The notes: generated from the sequence alone by a model not told the origin. Shown: positions 32,380 to 45,524, numbered from the stretch's first letter. The stretch: 64,000 nt of DNA from Isoetes taiwanensis (GCA_021234155.1 JAJEKV010000098.1:3132088-3196087), one strand, 5' to 3'. Numbers and translations: made by a program.

Positions 32380-32850
32380 ATGGCATTTGAAAAGTTTCAG
32401 CCTATTGCAGCAGATGATGAAGAGGAGATTTTAGAAAATGAACAAGGCAAAGGAAGGATTATGATATTGACTTTGAAGTCCCTGAACAGGCTTTGTAACC
32501 TGCTTTCTCTAAATGACAGTATGTCAACATCTTGCCAACCAGACGATATATGTGCTGCAGCTATGCTTCACACCGCCCAGAAAGATGAAGTTGGCATGTC
32601 AAGGTTTTATACTAGTAATGTTGCAAAGAAGTTGAAAGATGCAATTCCACCAAGGACCTGGATGCTCTTGATTCTTGGATCCACCATTTTGTGACAGAGC
32701 AAAGGGTTACCTCAGCTTGGCTGTCACTCCTTTTGGAAGCATCCATATGTAAAGATAGTAGTTTGAAGTTTCCACTGTTATTCAGGGCTATTTGTCAGAG
32801 ACCACCATATCTTCACAAACAAAACTCATTTTGGTGATGAAACAGGAATC
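32380..32850 (+). pseudogene. coding-like remnant of an unidentified protein
   Basis: The frame 32380-32694 (ADDEEEILENEQGKGRIM, LNRLCNLLSLNDSMS, SRFYTSNVAKKLKDA) looks like part of a helical repeat protein. From about 32640 the sense reading moves to another frame: LDALDSWIHHFVTEQRV, TSAWLSLLLEASIC, FPLLFRAICQRPPY, up to a stop near 32838. One single-base change would join the two. The leucine-rich helical look suggests an armadillo/HEAT-type scaffold, but that is a guess; I cannot name the family. Confidence 0.3.
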
Positions 32851-33099
32851 ACTTTAAGATTGGACTTCAAGAATTGTGGCTAAATACACCACGTTGCAGC
32901 TTGATGGAATTCGCTCTTGTCTATAGAGGAATGCACCGTCTTTGGAATGCCAATGTTATATTCTCAAATTTTATGTAGAAGTTGTTATGGGGACAAAACA
33001 AGTGAAGGTGAGCTGTTTGCATCTTTGGTTTGTTTTGTTGTGATTATGGAATGCATTTCAAAGCAATTTGAAGTGAGGATATTTTTTGTAAGCAAATTC

Positions 33100-35640
33100 T
33101 CAAAGTAGCAGTAATGATCATGATTGACTAATCTTCACTCCTTTACTTATATATTCTATAGGGCAAAGATTGAGAGTTAGAAATCATTACAATGGGATCG
33201 AAGACTTCTTATAATAAATTGATTGAATAATGGAATGGATTGATAAGTTTGACATTGGATCGGTGGGTTGAACCAATAGGCATTGCCAACAACGGATTTG
33301 ATCCGTCCCCATTAACCACTCGAGAAGCATCGACAACAAGTTGGAAAGAGAGGAAAACTTTTACCCATCTATATCAGGATAGGAACGGGTGCAAAGTTCT
33401 CGGGATATTTGTGATTCAAAAGCACTTCTAGTAACCAAGGGATATGGTTTGGGTGCTTGGGGTGTGAGATAAAACCTGGTAGAGGTTGGGAGGCTCTCAA
33501 GAGAAATTGATATGGTTTGGGTGCTTGGGATGTAGATAAAACCTGCAGTAGAGATTGGGGATCTGAAGGATCCGCCCTTTTGGTGTGTGGTTATCCTTGG
33601 GGTGTAGTGCATGACATCATCTCTGAGACACAGAAACCCCATTGAAATCCTTTGAAGCTCAACTTGCAAGATGGGCTTGGAACAAAGGGACTGCAACAAA
33701 TGGGTGGGAATGAGGCAAGTAGATGCATTCTCTGCGAGGGCATTGATATCTACGGTCCATGGATGCTGATGAGCCACAGGGAATGGATGCATTGAGATAA
33801 TGGCAGAATATGCTGCAATTTCTTGGCATTCGGCTGATAAATGAAAGAATGAGCACAATGCTGACCTTCAATGTCGAGAAAGACAAAAATCTTATATGCT
33901 ACATCGGTACAAGTGACTCACTCTAGAGACCACTATAATTTGTAGTCCTCAAACCATTTCTATAATTTAGCATCATTGCTCTCCACAGGTTCTTTCTAAA
34001 AATAACTCTCTAAAATCTACAATGAGTCTCAAATAGTTGTGAAAGGTTGCACGCATTTTGTGTCAAATCTCTCTCACATGGGTGTAATCTCGAAAGATTC
34101 TCAAGAAAGTATAGTCCTTCGATTAATATAGCACAAACATGGCTGACCACTTCCACGCGGAACTCCCTTTATTCTCCCTTCATCTCAAGTGTTTAGGTGA
34201 GTTTATCTCGGTTTTGGAGCAATTAGATGGCTTTTTTGTGTCCAATATTTGATACTGACATGTGCTAGTAGGTAAAACAAAGATTCATTTATTCCTCTCG
34301 CTTATAGAATAGTTTTAGTATTAATATCTTTCCTCAAAAGTTTTCAAGCACCTTTTGTTTCAAAGATTTCGAATCATTCTCTAAACCTCCATTCCTCAAG
34401 TATCCATTCATAATTTGCTTATAACAACAAGTTTTCGAGGGTGTAGTAAATGCAAGGAAACAACAACCTTGTTCAACATCATACTTAATCGTAGAAGTTT
34501 CACTTTTGTGTGCCCAGCATTAGGTTACAATTGGACGTCTTAATTAGCATTAGAAACTTTTTCCTCCTATTGAAAATTTCACTTAGTTTTCGCACCCACT
34601 CTGAATTTGTGATCATTCCTACAAAACGTAAAATTTACAAGTCCGTGATGCAATTTCACCAGAGACGTAAGTATATTGCAAACCAATTTATTATCTAATT
34701 TTAACCTAAATATGTCCAATATATGATATGATTGTGGATATGATCGGTCCATCAAGCCCTCAGATCGATGCTTCGTGATTTGGATTTGGACCAAGCAGAA
34801 GATGAGGTGCGGTGTCAAACCTTAACATGTTACTAAAATTTGTATGATCCCGCTTTGTAATATGTGACAAACATTCGAATAAGTTACAATGAAATTCTGT
34901 AACGCATGACAAGGTAATTTGTAATGCTTACAAATGCAGCTTTGTAACGTATGATAATAGAAGTCTAGTACAAATGCTTTAGTAAATAGTGGTTGGGAAC
35001 TTGCACATTTGAATTCTTCTAGAGCACTTGAGGCATTGAGCTTCTTTATGTGTGCTTGGCTTCTCTGAGTGCCATGGATGATCTATTTGTTAATTTGCCT
35101 CTAACCACTAGGAGAGAAGATTGAAGAAATTCTTGACACACAAGTATGCGGAGATCCTAGTGCAAAATCACAAAGCTTCGGAGGTGATCGGTTTGAACTA
35201 TATCTTGGTGTGCATATTATTAGGTATGTATTTGTGATAGAAGCTTCGAGAATTTATGTTTATCCGGTGTTAGGGTTCTTTTGCCAAGTGACATGGCGTT
35301 AATTTAGCTTCTTCTTCTTCTTCCTCCATTTTCTCCTTTTCTCTCTTTCCCCCTCTCTTTTTCATTTTAACATCAAATTCATTGTTGAAATTATTCCACA
35401 TTTCATTGTTTCAAAGTGGTATAAAGTGCACATTTAAGCATATGATTTGTGTGGTCCTTTGGAGCAAAACAATTTAAGACCTCAATTTTACAAAAATTTG
35501 TATTATAACTTTAGGAGCGGTGCCCAAGCGTTGTTGGGCATAGTGAACCTCTAAATTATATAATGATAGAAAGCATGAATAACCCAAAGTACTCCATGTC
35601 TTTAATGTTTTCCACGAGTTTAAAATGGAATTAAAGACTT
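33100..35640. other. no gene recognised; one tandem duplication, one pyrimidine tract
   Basis: GATATGGTTTGGGTGCTTGG occurs at about 33442 and again at about 33509, heading two 67-base units that share ATAAAACCTG and AGAGRTTGGG; the 165-residue minus-strand frame across it is a by-product. At about 35309-35370 the plus strand is nearly pure C/T (CTTCTTCTTCTTCTTCCTCC and on). At 34840-34970 the word TTGTAAYGYATGA recurs loosely. The end of the stretch leads into the LINE RT. Confidence 0.45.
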
Positions 35641-37875
35641 GGATAAGATCATCAACATTGGTTGCATTGCTCTTATCCTAAGTGTGAAGAACCTAAAACC
35701 ATTTCTAATTGGCACCCTACAACTTTGCTTTCTCGATGTATATGAATCTTTGCTAAGGCAGAAAGTGTGGGATATTTTGGCGAGTCTATCTCCTCCACAC
35801 AATCCAGGACTTTTTGCCTAAGTGTTGCTTATTCTTGATAATGTTGTTGTATCTTGTGGAGTAGATGTATAGAAGCGGCGTCACAAAAGATCGGCCACGT
35901 TGTTACCTCAAATTCGATTTTGCCAAAGCCTATGGCGATTATTGGATTGGAGCTTCCTGCAAAAAATGTCTTTTGGCGTTGGGATTTAGAGAGTTGTTAA
36001 AAGCCAGAGAGATGTTATGAAGCTTCATCTTACTGAATCTCTTGTGCTATTTCCAGGAGAACCTTGGTATATTTCTGTTGATGGGGAGTTCGTCCAAGAA
36101 TCCTCTTACCAGTGTTTGTTCATAATTGTGGCGAGAGGTTTTGTCCGGTTATTTCTGATACGCTGGCAAGATGGTGTAATTGAGGTCGACTATGAAAGTG
36201 GATCTCAAAGTTTGTGTCGATAATACCAATGACACATTCTCTCTTTGGGCGGGGAGGATAATCTTGAGAATGTTAAGCTGTGGAGACTCTCTTCTCACTA
36301 GCATCGGAGTTCTTGTTGGGTGGCTAAAGTGCTCTATTTTACATGGGCTTTAGATACGGCTATTTCTCCATACAGTATCGTGGAAAGTACTTCCTCATGG
36401 TAAAGAAACAAGACTTTTGGGTATTGTTGTGGGTATACATATTTCTACATCCGAGATGGCATGTCATATTATAGTTGAAGGCACAGTAGCATCTTTAGAT
36501 GGAATACAAATAGCTTTCGTAGAGAGAGGACACTTGAGTTGTTAAGCATATTTCTCGGCAACACTCACGTTTATATGGCATCTGGAGTGTTTGCCTCAAA
36601 TCAAAAGGATTCCGAGGAGGTTGTTGCAATTGTTTGTAACTTCATTTGGATTGATGCTTGGAATGGGTGTGCTTATAGAAGATTAAACTTAGTCTATGTG
36701 TATCAATTTAAGATTTGCTGGTGGTCTAGGTATATAATTGACTTTTTCTTTAAATAATATTGTAGCTCTAACTTAAATCTGTCGGTGCTTAGGCATAGTA
36801 CATTATTTGGAATGTGGTTAGTCGTCGATTACCTTGGGCGTGTATTCCTTTTTGGAAAGCTGGCACAAGGTAGTTCTTTCTTGGAGTCTTTTATCAGACC
36901 CATATCCTAATTCTTCCCTCTTGTTGAAGGGCACCTTGATTAGTCATGTTTGTGATTAATCACGGTGCTTGCACATAGCTAAACTCTTCATATTTGGTGA
37001 ATTCCTCTATGTCGCGTATCTCTTTATGCTATTATTGTACATCCATTGACTCGTGGACAATTGATGCTTGGTATGAGGCTTGCCGCCATTGCCTCGAGAT
37101 GTTTTTAGATGAAATTTATGTTATCTCGTGGAGACCAGGCCTTATTTGATAAAAGTTAGCCGATATTACGCCAGCCACTACTTCCTTACCAAGCCGATGT
37201 GCCTCTTTAGATTGGTCACTCAATTTTGTCCCGATGCACAATGTCATGCCTTATATGGGGAAGGCGGTTTGATATTGACATTTGTTCCCCCTTGAGTTGG
37301 TTGGCGACCACGGCTTTGCCTTTCCCTTCAATGGAAGCATATGTGATCTGGGCACGGAATAGGTGGCTAATCCTAAACTACACTTGTGGAAACCAACTCA
37401 ACTGGATGTGCGAGTTATTGTCTTGGTTTACATAAATTTTATCCTCCGCATTTTAAAACTTTGCCTATTATGTAGCGACAAGCGGAGAGTCTTAGTGTTG
37501 CTTTTCATATGCGACCAAGTTTGTGATATGGTCATGATTACTATCTCTCTTCCATGTGCTCTTGATCTTGGCGGTGCTTCTTGTTATTTATCTTCCACTT
37601 GGAATATCTTGCAACATCATGCTTTCTATTTGGCCGGATAGTTGTTGTAGTCTATTTGGAAAAGCGGGAAATTGGTGTATATTTAAGGGCTTAACAATAA
37701 GTGTTGATCAAGTTCTTTCTGAGGCACAATATAGATTTGTGAGCATGCTATGTTTAAACTTGCTCGAGGAGAGAAACACCTTGATTCTACGAGGAATATT
37801 TGTGTATATTATCTTATATATAGGCTGAGGGGCCTTCATCAATGATTTGTTGTCCTTGCAATTGTGTGTGTACTT
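35640..37875 (+). mobile_element. LINE reverse transcriptase and zinc-binding domain, degraded
   Basis: RT blocks follow in order over 2.2 kb in shifting frames: IPKCEEPKTISNW with the RPITLL-like HPTTLL (35665-35710), IFAKAES (about 35745), FDFAKAYGDYWIG for the catalytic D of motif A (35911-35945), ALGFRELLKARE (about 35975), ISVDGEFVQESSYQ and LFIIVARGFVRLF (36075-36160), and DNTNDTFSLW where YADDT is expected (about 36215-36245), so the catalytic Asp pair is damaged. The C-terminal part 37230-37660 has PLSWLATTALPFPSM, the LCLLC-type zinc site and LFICDQV. The last 0.85 kb is an inverted repeat of 63100-64000. No endonuclease or ORF1 was found upstream. Dead copy. Confidence 0.75.
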
Positions 37876-38030
37876 CTTTTGGGTTTGCCTTTTAAGAGCA
37901 AACCCCTACGTTTAATAATAGAGGGTTGTAGCATATCCACAGTATATCTTTGGAATATACTCGAGAATATGTTGATATTTGCGCTAAGCAGGAGTGTCTG
38001 TTGTATGGCTGGCGGTCATTGCCTTCTAAT
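37876..38030 (+). repeat. dispersed repeat with GCATAT core, partial copy
   Basis: GGGTTTGC (about 37881-37888) and GCAAACCC form a perfect 8-bp fold right at the end of the LINE piece, followed by GTAGCATATCCACAGTATAT, TTGGAATATAC and GGCGGTCATTGCC. The order resembles copies at 23505 and 26915 but the match is weaker, so the fold could instead be the LINE's own 3' end. Confidence 0.4.
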
Positions 38031-39230
38031 CCGAGGATGGTCAGCAGGTTAGCAGCATTGGCATGGCGACAGTGTATTCTTAGCTAGGGGCTGGGATCAA
38101 GATTTAATGATTCAAATTTGTTCGCCCGCAGGATGAGCGAACCTTTTCCTCATTGGTTTGCCTTAGGAACTTCTCTTTAGTATTAGATATATTGTCAACG
38201 GTAAAAACTTATATAGCATCTCTTCCTAAACCGTTCCTATAAGTATGGTTTTATAATGTGAGGATAACTTTGGCTTAAATGCCATTCTAGAGCAAAAAAA
38301 AAAATGTGATGCACCTAAGAGTGTAGCGAACAATGATAGAACTTCTCATGGAATGCTTTTAATTACCGTTTGTCTTGAAAACTACAGCGATACTTGAATT
38401 CTCTGTAATTACATTTGCCCTATCCTTGGATTACAAATTTGCATTTTTAGTAGGACCGTACTGTCACTAATACCATATCATGGTGGTAAAACTTATGCTT
38501 AGAAACTAGAAGAATAGAGGTTGTGAAGCAGGGCAACTTATTAAAAGATCAAGTTGAATATAAGCTCTATATGATCTTGCACATGATCCAACAAATAATA
38601 ATAGGCAAATAATAATATTTTTAATCCGTGAAATATTGCTATAAGATTCAAGTAGCATTATAGAGTATGTGTTTAATGCATTTGTCTCACTTTTGTGCCC
38701 TCATATATGACGGCATATTAGATCCTATATGCAGTGAGAAGTCCTTTATACTTGGTCTTTGTTGGCTAGTTTTTATAGTGAGATCACGAAGTTTTTCAAT
38801 TTGCGGAGATATCTTAAATCATGGTCCTTCCTTTACGTGTTTTATAGTTATATGTTAAATAAGGGAGCTCATCTATTACATGCGGCGTACTATGAAAGTG
38901 ATTGCCAATAAATTTGTGCACCTTATCATGCATGGCAAGTATTAAAAGGAAATTGTGATATCAATTTCCTTTGATAAAGGTTTAATTAAAAGCTAGCACA
39001 CTTACTCTATGTGGATTATATTTACTAAGAACATATTCTTTTAGAGCTGGAATGGACTTTTCATGAAATTTTGCGAATGTGAAAGCGTGTGCTCCCACCG
39101 AATTGGCGGTTAAAAATGAGTTCACTAAAGCACTTCTAATATAAAAACCCATGCAGGTTACACCTAGCTGGAATGGGCTTTCACATCCTTACGATCATGT
39201 CCAAGGCATGTGTGGGCCAACTAGGGATGC
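38030..39230. other. no gene recognised
   Basis: AT-rich sequence, stops in every frame. From about 39060 on, words such as CTCCCACCGAATTGGCGG may be the first worn codons of the PPR pseudogene that is clear from 39380. Confidence 0.35.
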
Positions 39231-41280
39231 TCATTAATATAGCATCATGATGACCATGGGGATATTACCTCCTACTTGCGTGCGAGGAATGTGCATAGAA
39301 GGAAGCATTGCACGCTCAGGCTACATTCGCTACCCACATTATAAAAAATGCATGCGAATTGAGATATATCTACTTGGAATAATTCTCTCATCGACATGTA
39401 TAGGAAGTACATGTTCTTGAATCTACCTTTCAATGCCATTTTCGAGTACCCGGAAAATATATATTTACATGGACATTGATGGTTGTGAGATATTCAATGC
39501 ATGGTCATGTCTTGGAAGCTATTGCATTATTTAAGGAGTTGGAGGGAGGATGAACATGTAAACCGGAATGCGGTTGCCTTTGTTTAATTACTTGGAGCAT
39601 GGCCTCCTTGTTGAATTTAAATCAAGGAAAAGCGAATATACTGTCTTGTATACAAAAAACGAATGTGAAGAGTCAATATCTTAGTAGGTAGTTCCTTGTG
39701 CACTTGTATATAATGTGGGAGAATGGATGATAGCATGGCAAGTTTTGAAAAATCTTGAGGCGAAATGTTTCCACATGGACCCACATTAATTAGGGCATAG
39801 TTGAATGCGGCAATGTCGAGCTCTTGAATTATATTTCTAAATGCAATCCAGAAGGTGTGAAACCAAACAATGTAACTTTTCTTTGTATACTTAGTGCTTG
39901 TCGTGCTTAGAGTGCCACTGCGGCAAGGAAGCTTGGTACATGCACGCTGTTTGTCAAAATGGTTTATGGGTTAGATGATGTTGTTGATAGTGGCTAATTG
40001 ACATGTATGCTAAGTGTGGAGAAAATAGTTTGTGCTAGTCCGCGTATTTGATGGATACACACTTTTATAATAAAGATTTATGTGTTGGAATGCCATGCTT
40101 GGGCTATACTCTCGGATAGGGGCTGTAAATTAGCCCTACGACTTATTTTATTCGGTCTGGCGAAAATATAAATTTAGATAGGGTGCCTTTGTATGCATCT
40201 TCTCGGTGCGTAGGTATTGATGCACTTTACCTAGAACAAGGAAGTATCCATGCACACACTTTCAATAAGCTTTGAGGATATGGAAAATAATAAGTTTTTG
40301 AGAACACACTCATTGAAATGTATGGCGGTGTGCTTGAGTAGATCATGCATTCTTAGTATTTGATTCCATGCGAGAATGAGAATGATGAGAGGCGCAACTT
40401 CATGGAGTGTAACCAATTCAAACACACCTTATATGGTGGACATGAAGCTCTTAATCTTTTTGGTCAAATTCAAATTCACAAATCTGTCTAAGGGCACTTT
40501 AATAAATGTTTGGCTGCATGTCGCGATTGTACGGCTTTGGGGTTTTGGGAAACTTGTCCATGCGCACATGAAAAATTAACTTGAAATGAATGCTTTTATC
40601 AGCGGGATGATTGTTGATATGTATGCAAAGTGTGGAAGTGTGAAGTTGCTATCTTTTTGTTTTGATATGTGCACACACTTGCGTGAAGTGTTTTATGGAA
40701 TATTTACCATTCACGACTATACTCAACACATGGATGGTACAAAAGGTGTCAGACTCTTTGAAGAATGCCACAAGGATATGGTATTATTCTTTGTGCGATC
40801 ACTTTTATTTCTACCTTTGCGGATGTGTAGTCATAGTGGCACGCTCCTTGTGAGGCCACCATTATTTTGTTCAATGGTTACAATTATTACATTGATATAA
40901 GAAGCCAAAGGCATCACTATGAATAGAATAGTCATGCGGTCATCTTCAAGAAGCGAGAAGGCGTTATTTTGGAAATGCCATTTAAAGGCTTGTCTGCGAT
41001 TACATGGAAACCTTTCTTACGGAGCTTGCCTAGTCTATTGCGATTAGACATGGCGAAATACCGCTGTAGCGTTTGCGGGTGAGGCCTGGGGATAGTCTAT
41101 CAAACATGTATGCGGCGGCAATCTTAATGAGGATGGTGTTCATACTTCTTGAGTTAGTCACGGACATCCTTTAATGACATAAAATATTCGCCAATACGAA
41201 TTTGAGGGGTACTTCTTCATGTGGATAGTAGTCCAAAGTTCATGGTGTCCATTTTTTTTTTGCTATAGGGATCTTTGGTG
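39230..41280 (+). pseudogene. PPR protein pseudogene, PLS class with E/E+ end
   Basis: Intact relatives bind organelle RNA in plastids or mitochondria, often for C-to-U editing. Fragments in order, across all three frames: SLIDMYRKY (about 39385), NAVAFV near 39565, ILVGSSL then CGRMDDSM (about 39680-39735), GVKPNNVTFLCILSACR (39855-39905; the first letters differ slightly), LIDMYAKCGE-type codons at 39995-40025, CWNAMLGLYSRIG (40085-40125), FVCILSACR-like at 40190, FISGMIVDMYAKCGSV (40594-40640), LSNMYAAA of the E motif (41095-41120) and SKVHGVHFF of the E+ motif (about 41228-41260). Dozens of one- to five-base insertions and deletions break the frame. Intron-free, as PPR genes usually are. 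Repeat number and target cannot be read. Confidence 0.78.
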
Positions 41281-41559
41281 GAAAAATGAAACTTGATTTA
41301 CTATGTATCAATCAGTTAACAAAAAGTTGTGTACTACTTGAGTTTCATGATATGATTTTATGTAATTTGAAGTTAAGGTGTGAATTTATATTATTAAGGT
41401 GTGTGATTATATATTGCTTGTATAGTGACTTTTATCAAGTTACTAAAAAACTTGCAATATGAAATTTGTCTCAAAATCAAGACATAATCCCAATTTAATT
41501 GAATGATGGTTATAGGTTTTTTCTTGGTATAAACTAGAATATTGAGCTTGATATTCCTC

Positions 41560-42250
41560 TTTCTTTTGAAGGACGAATAGTTTATTAATCAAAAGCAAAA
41601 TACATGAGAATAAAACTTTGCCTTGTAGCACATGCATATATCATCGGAACTATAACTCAAGCACAATACACTTTCCCCATAAGAGAAGCCTAAGGATATG
41701 AAGTAATCTAGAGATACTGGATCTCCAAACGATCCCTGACCACATGCTTAATAGGAGAGCACTTATAAGCCATCACTATTTCAATTTGGGCACGCAACAC
41801 AAGATCATGAGCACGAGCATAAATGCCTTGAAAAATGTGAAGCATCGTTCCCAAATAGAACCCAAAAGCCAACCAGAACCATGCCTTCTTTTTAGCTGAG
41901 GGCCACCTATCAAGGTAGGATGCCAAAAGACTATGTTGGCCATCCACGAATCTTTGAAATAAATCGTACAACAAGGTCCAATGGTTGGACCTCAAGACAT
42001 GCAAACAAGCAATGTTCAATTGATTCACTCTCCTCAAGGCAAATTAGACAAAATGCAGAGACTCAAGGATCTATTTGTTGACAGAGTGCATTAACACGCA
42101 AACACCTTTGAATGATCTGTCACCAAAGCACAGATACTTTTGAATAGATCAGGTTATCCCAAGCCCAACGCCAAGTACGAGATCAATACTCATGTGGAAT
42201 CTGCCGTTGCCATCTAACCGGCATTAGAAATGGAGTCAGTGCTTGGAGGC
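41560..42250 (-). mobile_element. LINE 3' fragment with zinc-binding domain and terminus
   Basis: On the minus strand VLWWQIIQRCLRVN and CQQIDP (about 42155-42075) are followed by the complete zinc site AFCLICLEESESIEHCLF (about 42055-42002), then the 108-residue frame 42037-41708 in another register (AWFWLAFGFYLG, QIEIVMAYKCSP). The 3' end has GATTAATAAACTATTCGTCC followed by TTCAAAAGAAAG (about 41600-41555), giving a poly(A)-type signal. Same family as the plus-strand piece at 17850-18300. The region 42250-42700 upstream is probably worn RT. Confidence 0.72.
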
Positions 42251-42699
42251 GATATACAGTCTTAACAAAGTTCTTGCCTCTATGAATTGCCCCAGTGCAA
42301 CTTCATGAAGTCCTTTCCATAACTCTAGCCATCACAAGCAGTGGCAAATTTGGTGCTATCTTCTCCCAAAGTGATATATCCCATCTTATCTTGTCTGAAA
42401 CTCATTGTATGACATAAAATTGCCATCATTATATTAAATTTGGAATAAGATTATGCTTGCACGGATCCACCACCGTCATGAGGATGGATTGATGCAGCGA
42501 GTGGGGGTGCCGATAGACTAGAAGTAGTGGTGTGCACTCAAAAGGGAGGGACATGTAAAGGAAAGAAGAAGAGAATGGAGGTTGTGGAGATGCTAAAGAA
42601 ATGACAAAGATCCCCTCAAGGGAGAATGGTCTCCTATGCCTTAGAGCTATGATAGAATGGTGGAGGCATTGCAAGCATCTGACCATAGATAAGCTTCAC

Positions 42700-45500
42700 T
42701 ACTAGATTCTGCCTTTGTTTTAACTTAGCACTTGAACCATGAAACATGACCAAATAAAATATCTAGCATTATAACAGGGGGTTATTTTTATAGTTTTATA
42801 CGCTTTTTCACATGGTTTTTCTATGATTTTGACGTTGTATGCATTGAGGAACATACTAAATAGTATTTCTAGAATTAGCTTGTTTTGGAGTGGGTTGATT
42901 TGGGTTAGATGACAATCCGGTTGATCATCCTTTGCGGCCCATATATATCAAGCCCCAATAACTTTACCCTCTAGATTCTTGTGTTCTTTGTGACGGAATT
43001 CTTCATGACATGAAGATATTGTAGGTAATAGTTTTTATTACAGTTTAGTTTACAATAATAGTTACACATATGCTACACACCATAGTCTGAAGCAAAAAGT
43101 ATGAGCAAAAGTAAGGTACTCTCTACATCCTTAAATGAATTTGTGCTTCTAGTTACGATAGCCTAATATAGTGAATCATTCGTTGATTTTCTAAAAGTGA
43201 TAGTTTTTCACCTTTTTGTCTCGTTGGTCCTCTGGCTCACGGCAAAACAGGTGCATATGCCTAGAGTTCTTGGAAAAAGGGGTTAATTCTGGCTAACAAG
43301 AATTTAGGGTTGAGAGGGGTTTTTCGAGACAATGCTTGATGGAGTGCTTAGATAGCTATATGGAACACACATGAATTTTAAATCACTTAGGATAAGCCCG
43401 AATGGCCTTCTCCATCTATTTGTGTAAGTTCATACTGTCATTTTCTCCATTAGGTTCCTCATCATCTCAAAAATTTCACGGTATGTCATATGCTATCTTT
43501 AGGGGTGAAGAAATGGGAAGGCACAAACATGCATGAATTTCAGCGGTTATTGGATGAGGCAAGGCGGGAGAAAAGGTATGGAAGTTCTATCTTAATCTTA
43601 GTGAAATCCACGCTTTTTAGGTAAAGCAAACAAAACAGCAATGAAACATTTCCTCATCGCGAAATCTAAGCGAGTTGTGATTCTAACATCTATGAGTTAA
43701 CCTTCTGATTATAATTCAGTTTTGTTAGCATATTTCGATTATTGATTACAAACTTAATTTAGCGGTTATACCACTTGAAAAAATTGTTAAGAGGCTATGA
43801 ATGACGAAAAACGGGGTGTCCTTAAATGGCACTAACGAAGTTTGAAGGTAGCGAGCGTGAAAGTGAAGGAAGAGATTCTCTTATTAAGTTCCCGAATGGA
43901 ATCTTTGGAGTGGTTTTGAATGTGTGCAAAATAGTTCTATCAGAAGCCATCTACAGAATATAACTCAATGATGCAACTTTACGTGGTCACTGTTGCGGTA
44001 GCGAAAATATCTGCTGAGAATAATGAAAAGCGGGGAATTAGCATCAAATGATTCTGGTAATGGAGACCTGTGGGGTAATGGCACGTGGCATGGTGCCTGA
44101 TGCTGTGAAAAAAGTATCTCTGTCACTTTCGGCTGATATTCAAGAAGCTTTATATCGATCTAGGATGTAGGAAGATACCGATAAAACAAATGATTCGAGG
44201 CAGTTATTTGATGCCTTTGAAAAAGCCATGAATGATTCTGTTATCTACGACCATATGACATTGGCTTGCGGGATCTTGAAGAAGATGAGTATGAATCCTA
44301 TATACACTTTGGCGCCATGCAACTATTTCTGCGCCTAAGACATCATAAACCGCCACGGTATTTTACCTAGTGGTTTCAATCTTTGGTACGTGGAAGATTG
44401 CAAGGAGCCTCAGTGGACCCTCATTGTAAATGTAATGCTATTTCAAATCTTTTTACGGCCATAACACTTTTCTACTGTCATGATCAAAGTTTGCATTAAT
44501 GATTAGAGTGAGATAGGTTCTTAGAAACTAGCTTGCTTTCAGATTTATGAGTAAACCTAGCATTTCTGCGGGATGATGCAGTGCAATGTTTGATAACACC
44601 TATATGAAGAATTTTATATTATGGTTATGCCAATGCTTTCCATGATAACATATGCATGCATACTTTTGTTAGATGAAGCTATAAGTGCCCCTTGATTGTC
44701 AACATATAGTGGATTTTTACCTTGGGTGTGGCATTGTTGATGCAATCTTGGTTTATTTACCTTGGGGTATCCTTTATTTTGACATTGCCTGGCGCTATAG
44801 TTTTAGAGTAAGGGGTGGAAGTTTGGCAAAAGAAAGAGAGTACTAGAGAGAGAGAATACAATCATTTCTAAATTTGAAGTTTGACAGAGGCCGAGAATAA
44901 CAATGGTATTTTCTAAATACTTGTGATTTATATGTGCAAAATTGTATTCTTTAACAATTTTGGTCAGCGTGTAACTAGCATAGACCATCTCTTCAAGGCC
45001 CGAAGAGGCAAAAAGAGCCACAGTTAACACAAACTATGCCACGGCAACATTATTAACTTTTAAACCATTGCATTTTGACACATTTAAATTAAAATCCCCC
45101 TTAAACCCCCTTTGGTTTGATTGCATATTCTACCGAGTTCGTAGAGGCTGGCCGAGAACTCAAAAATTTATAATACATGGCACAAAATTAACACCATTAA
45201 GTACATTCTTCACCAAACCTTAGTATTTTGCAAATCTCAATATCGTTATACAAAAACACATGCATACCCTGGCAAATTTAAAACTTTCGTCTGGTCCGGA
45301 TCGAGAATAAAGGGCAAGTATGCCCATCACGGCGACTCGTGCAGATATTGGCTTGAGTGTGAATATGCACCCAAACCAAAGGGGTTTAGGGGGATTTTTA
45401 ATTTAAATGTGTCAAATGCAATGGTTTATTACATTAATAATGTTAGTTGTGTGTTAGTTTGTGTTAACTAAAGTTTGTGTTAATAATAGTTTGTGTCCTT
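42700..45500. other. no gene recognised; weak coding-like stretch
   Basis: Around 44095-44340 the plus strand reads SLSADIQEALYRSRM, a stop, then NDSRQLFDAFEKAMND and a shift to LEEDEYESYIHFGAMQLF. The wording is protein-like and may be a decayed gene, but I cannot name it. Else AT-rich. Near 45060-45120 and 45360-45420 two oppositely oriented stretches share ATTAAAATCCCCCTTAAACC / GGGGGATTTTTAATTTAAAT, so an inverted repeat of about 70 bases flanks 45130-45350. Confidence 0.35.
45055..45435. repeat. inverted repeat of about 70-80 bases around a 220-base centre
   Basis: The left arm (about 45055-45125) contains AAACCATTGCATTTTGACAC, ATTTAAATTAAAATCCCCC and AACCCCCTTTGGTTTG; the right arm (about 45370-45430) contains CAAACCAAAGGGGTTTAGGG, GGATTTTTAATTTAAAT, GTGTCAAATGCAATGGTTT. 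The arms are near-complementary over about 70 bases. This is the form of a non-autonomous DNA transposon (foldback/MITE); TTATTAA-like flanks (CATTATTAACTTTTAA left, TTACATTAATAATG right) hint at the ends. Confidence 0.7.
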
Positions 45501-45524
45501 GAAATATGAGAATAGTCAATTGTG

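Noticed and set aside
33361-33858. 165-residue open frame on the minus strand
   Set aside because: It spans a 67-base tandem duplication and has no recognisable motif; the frame is best explained by the repeat.
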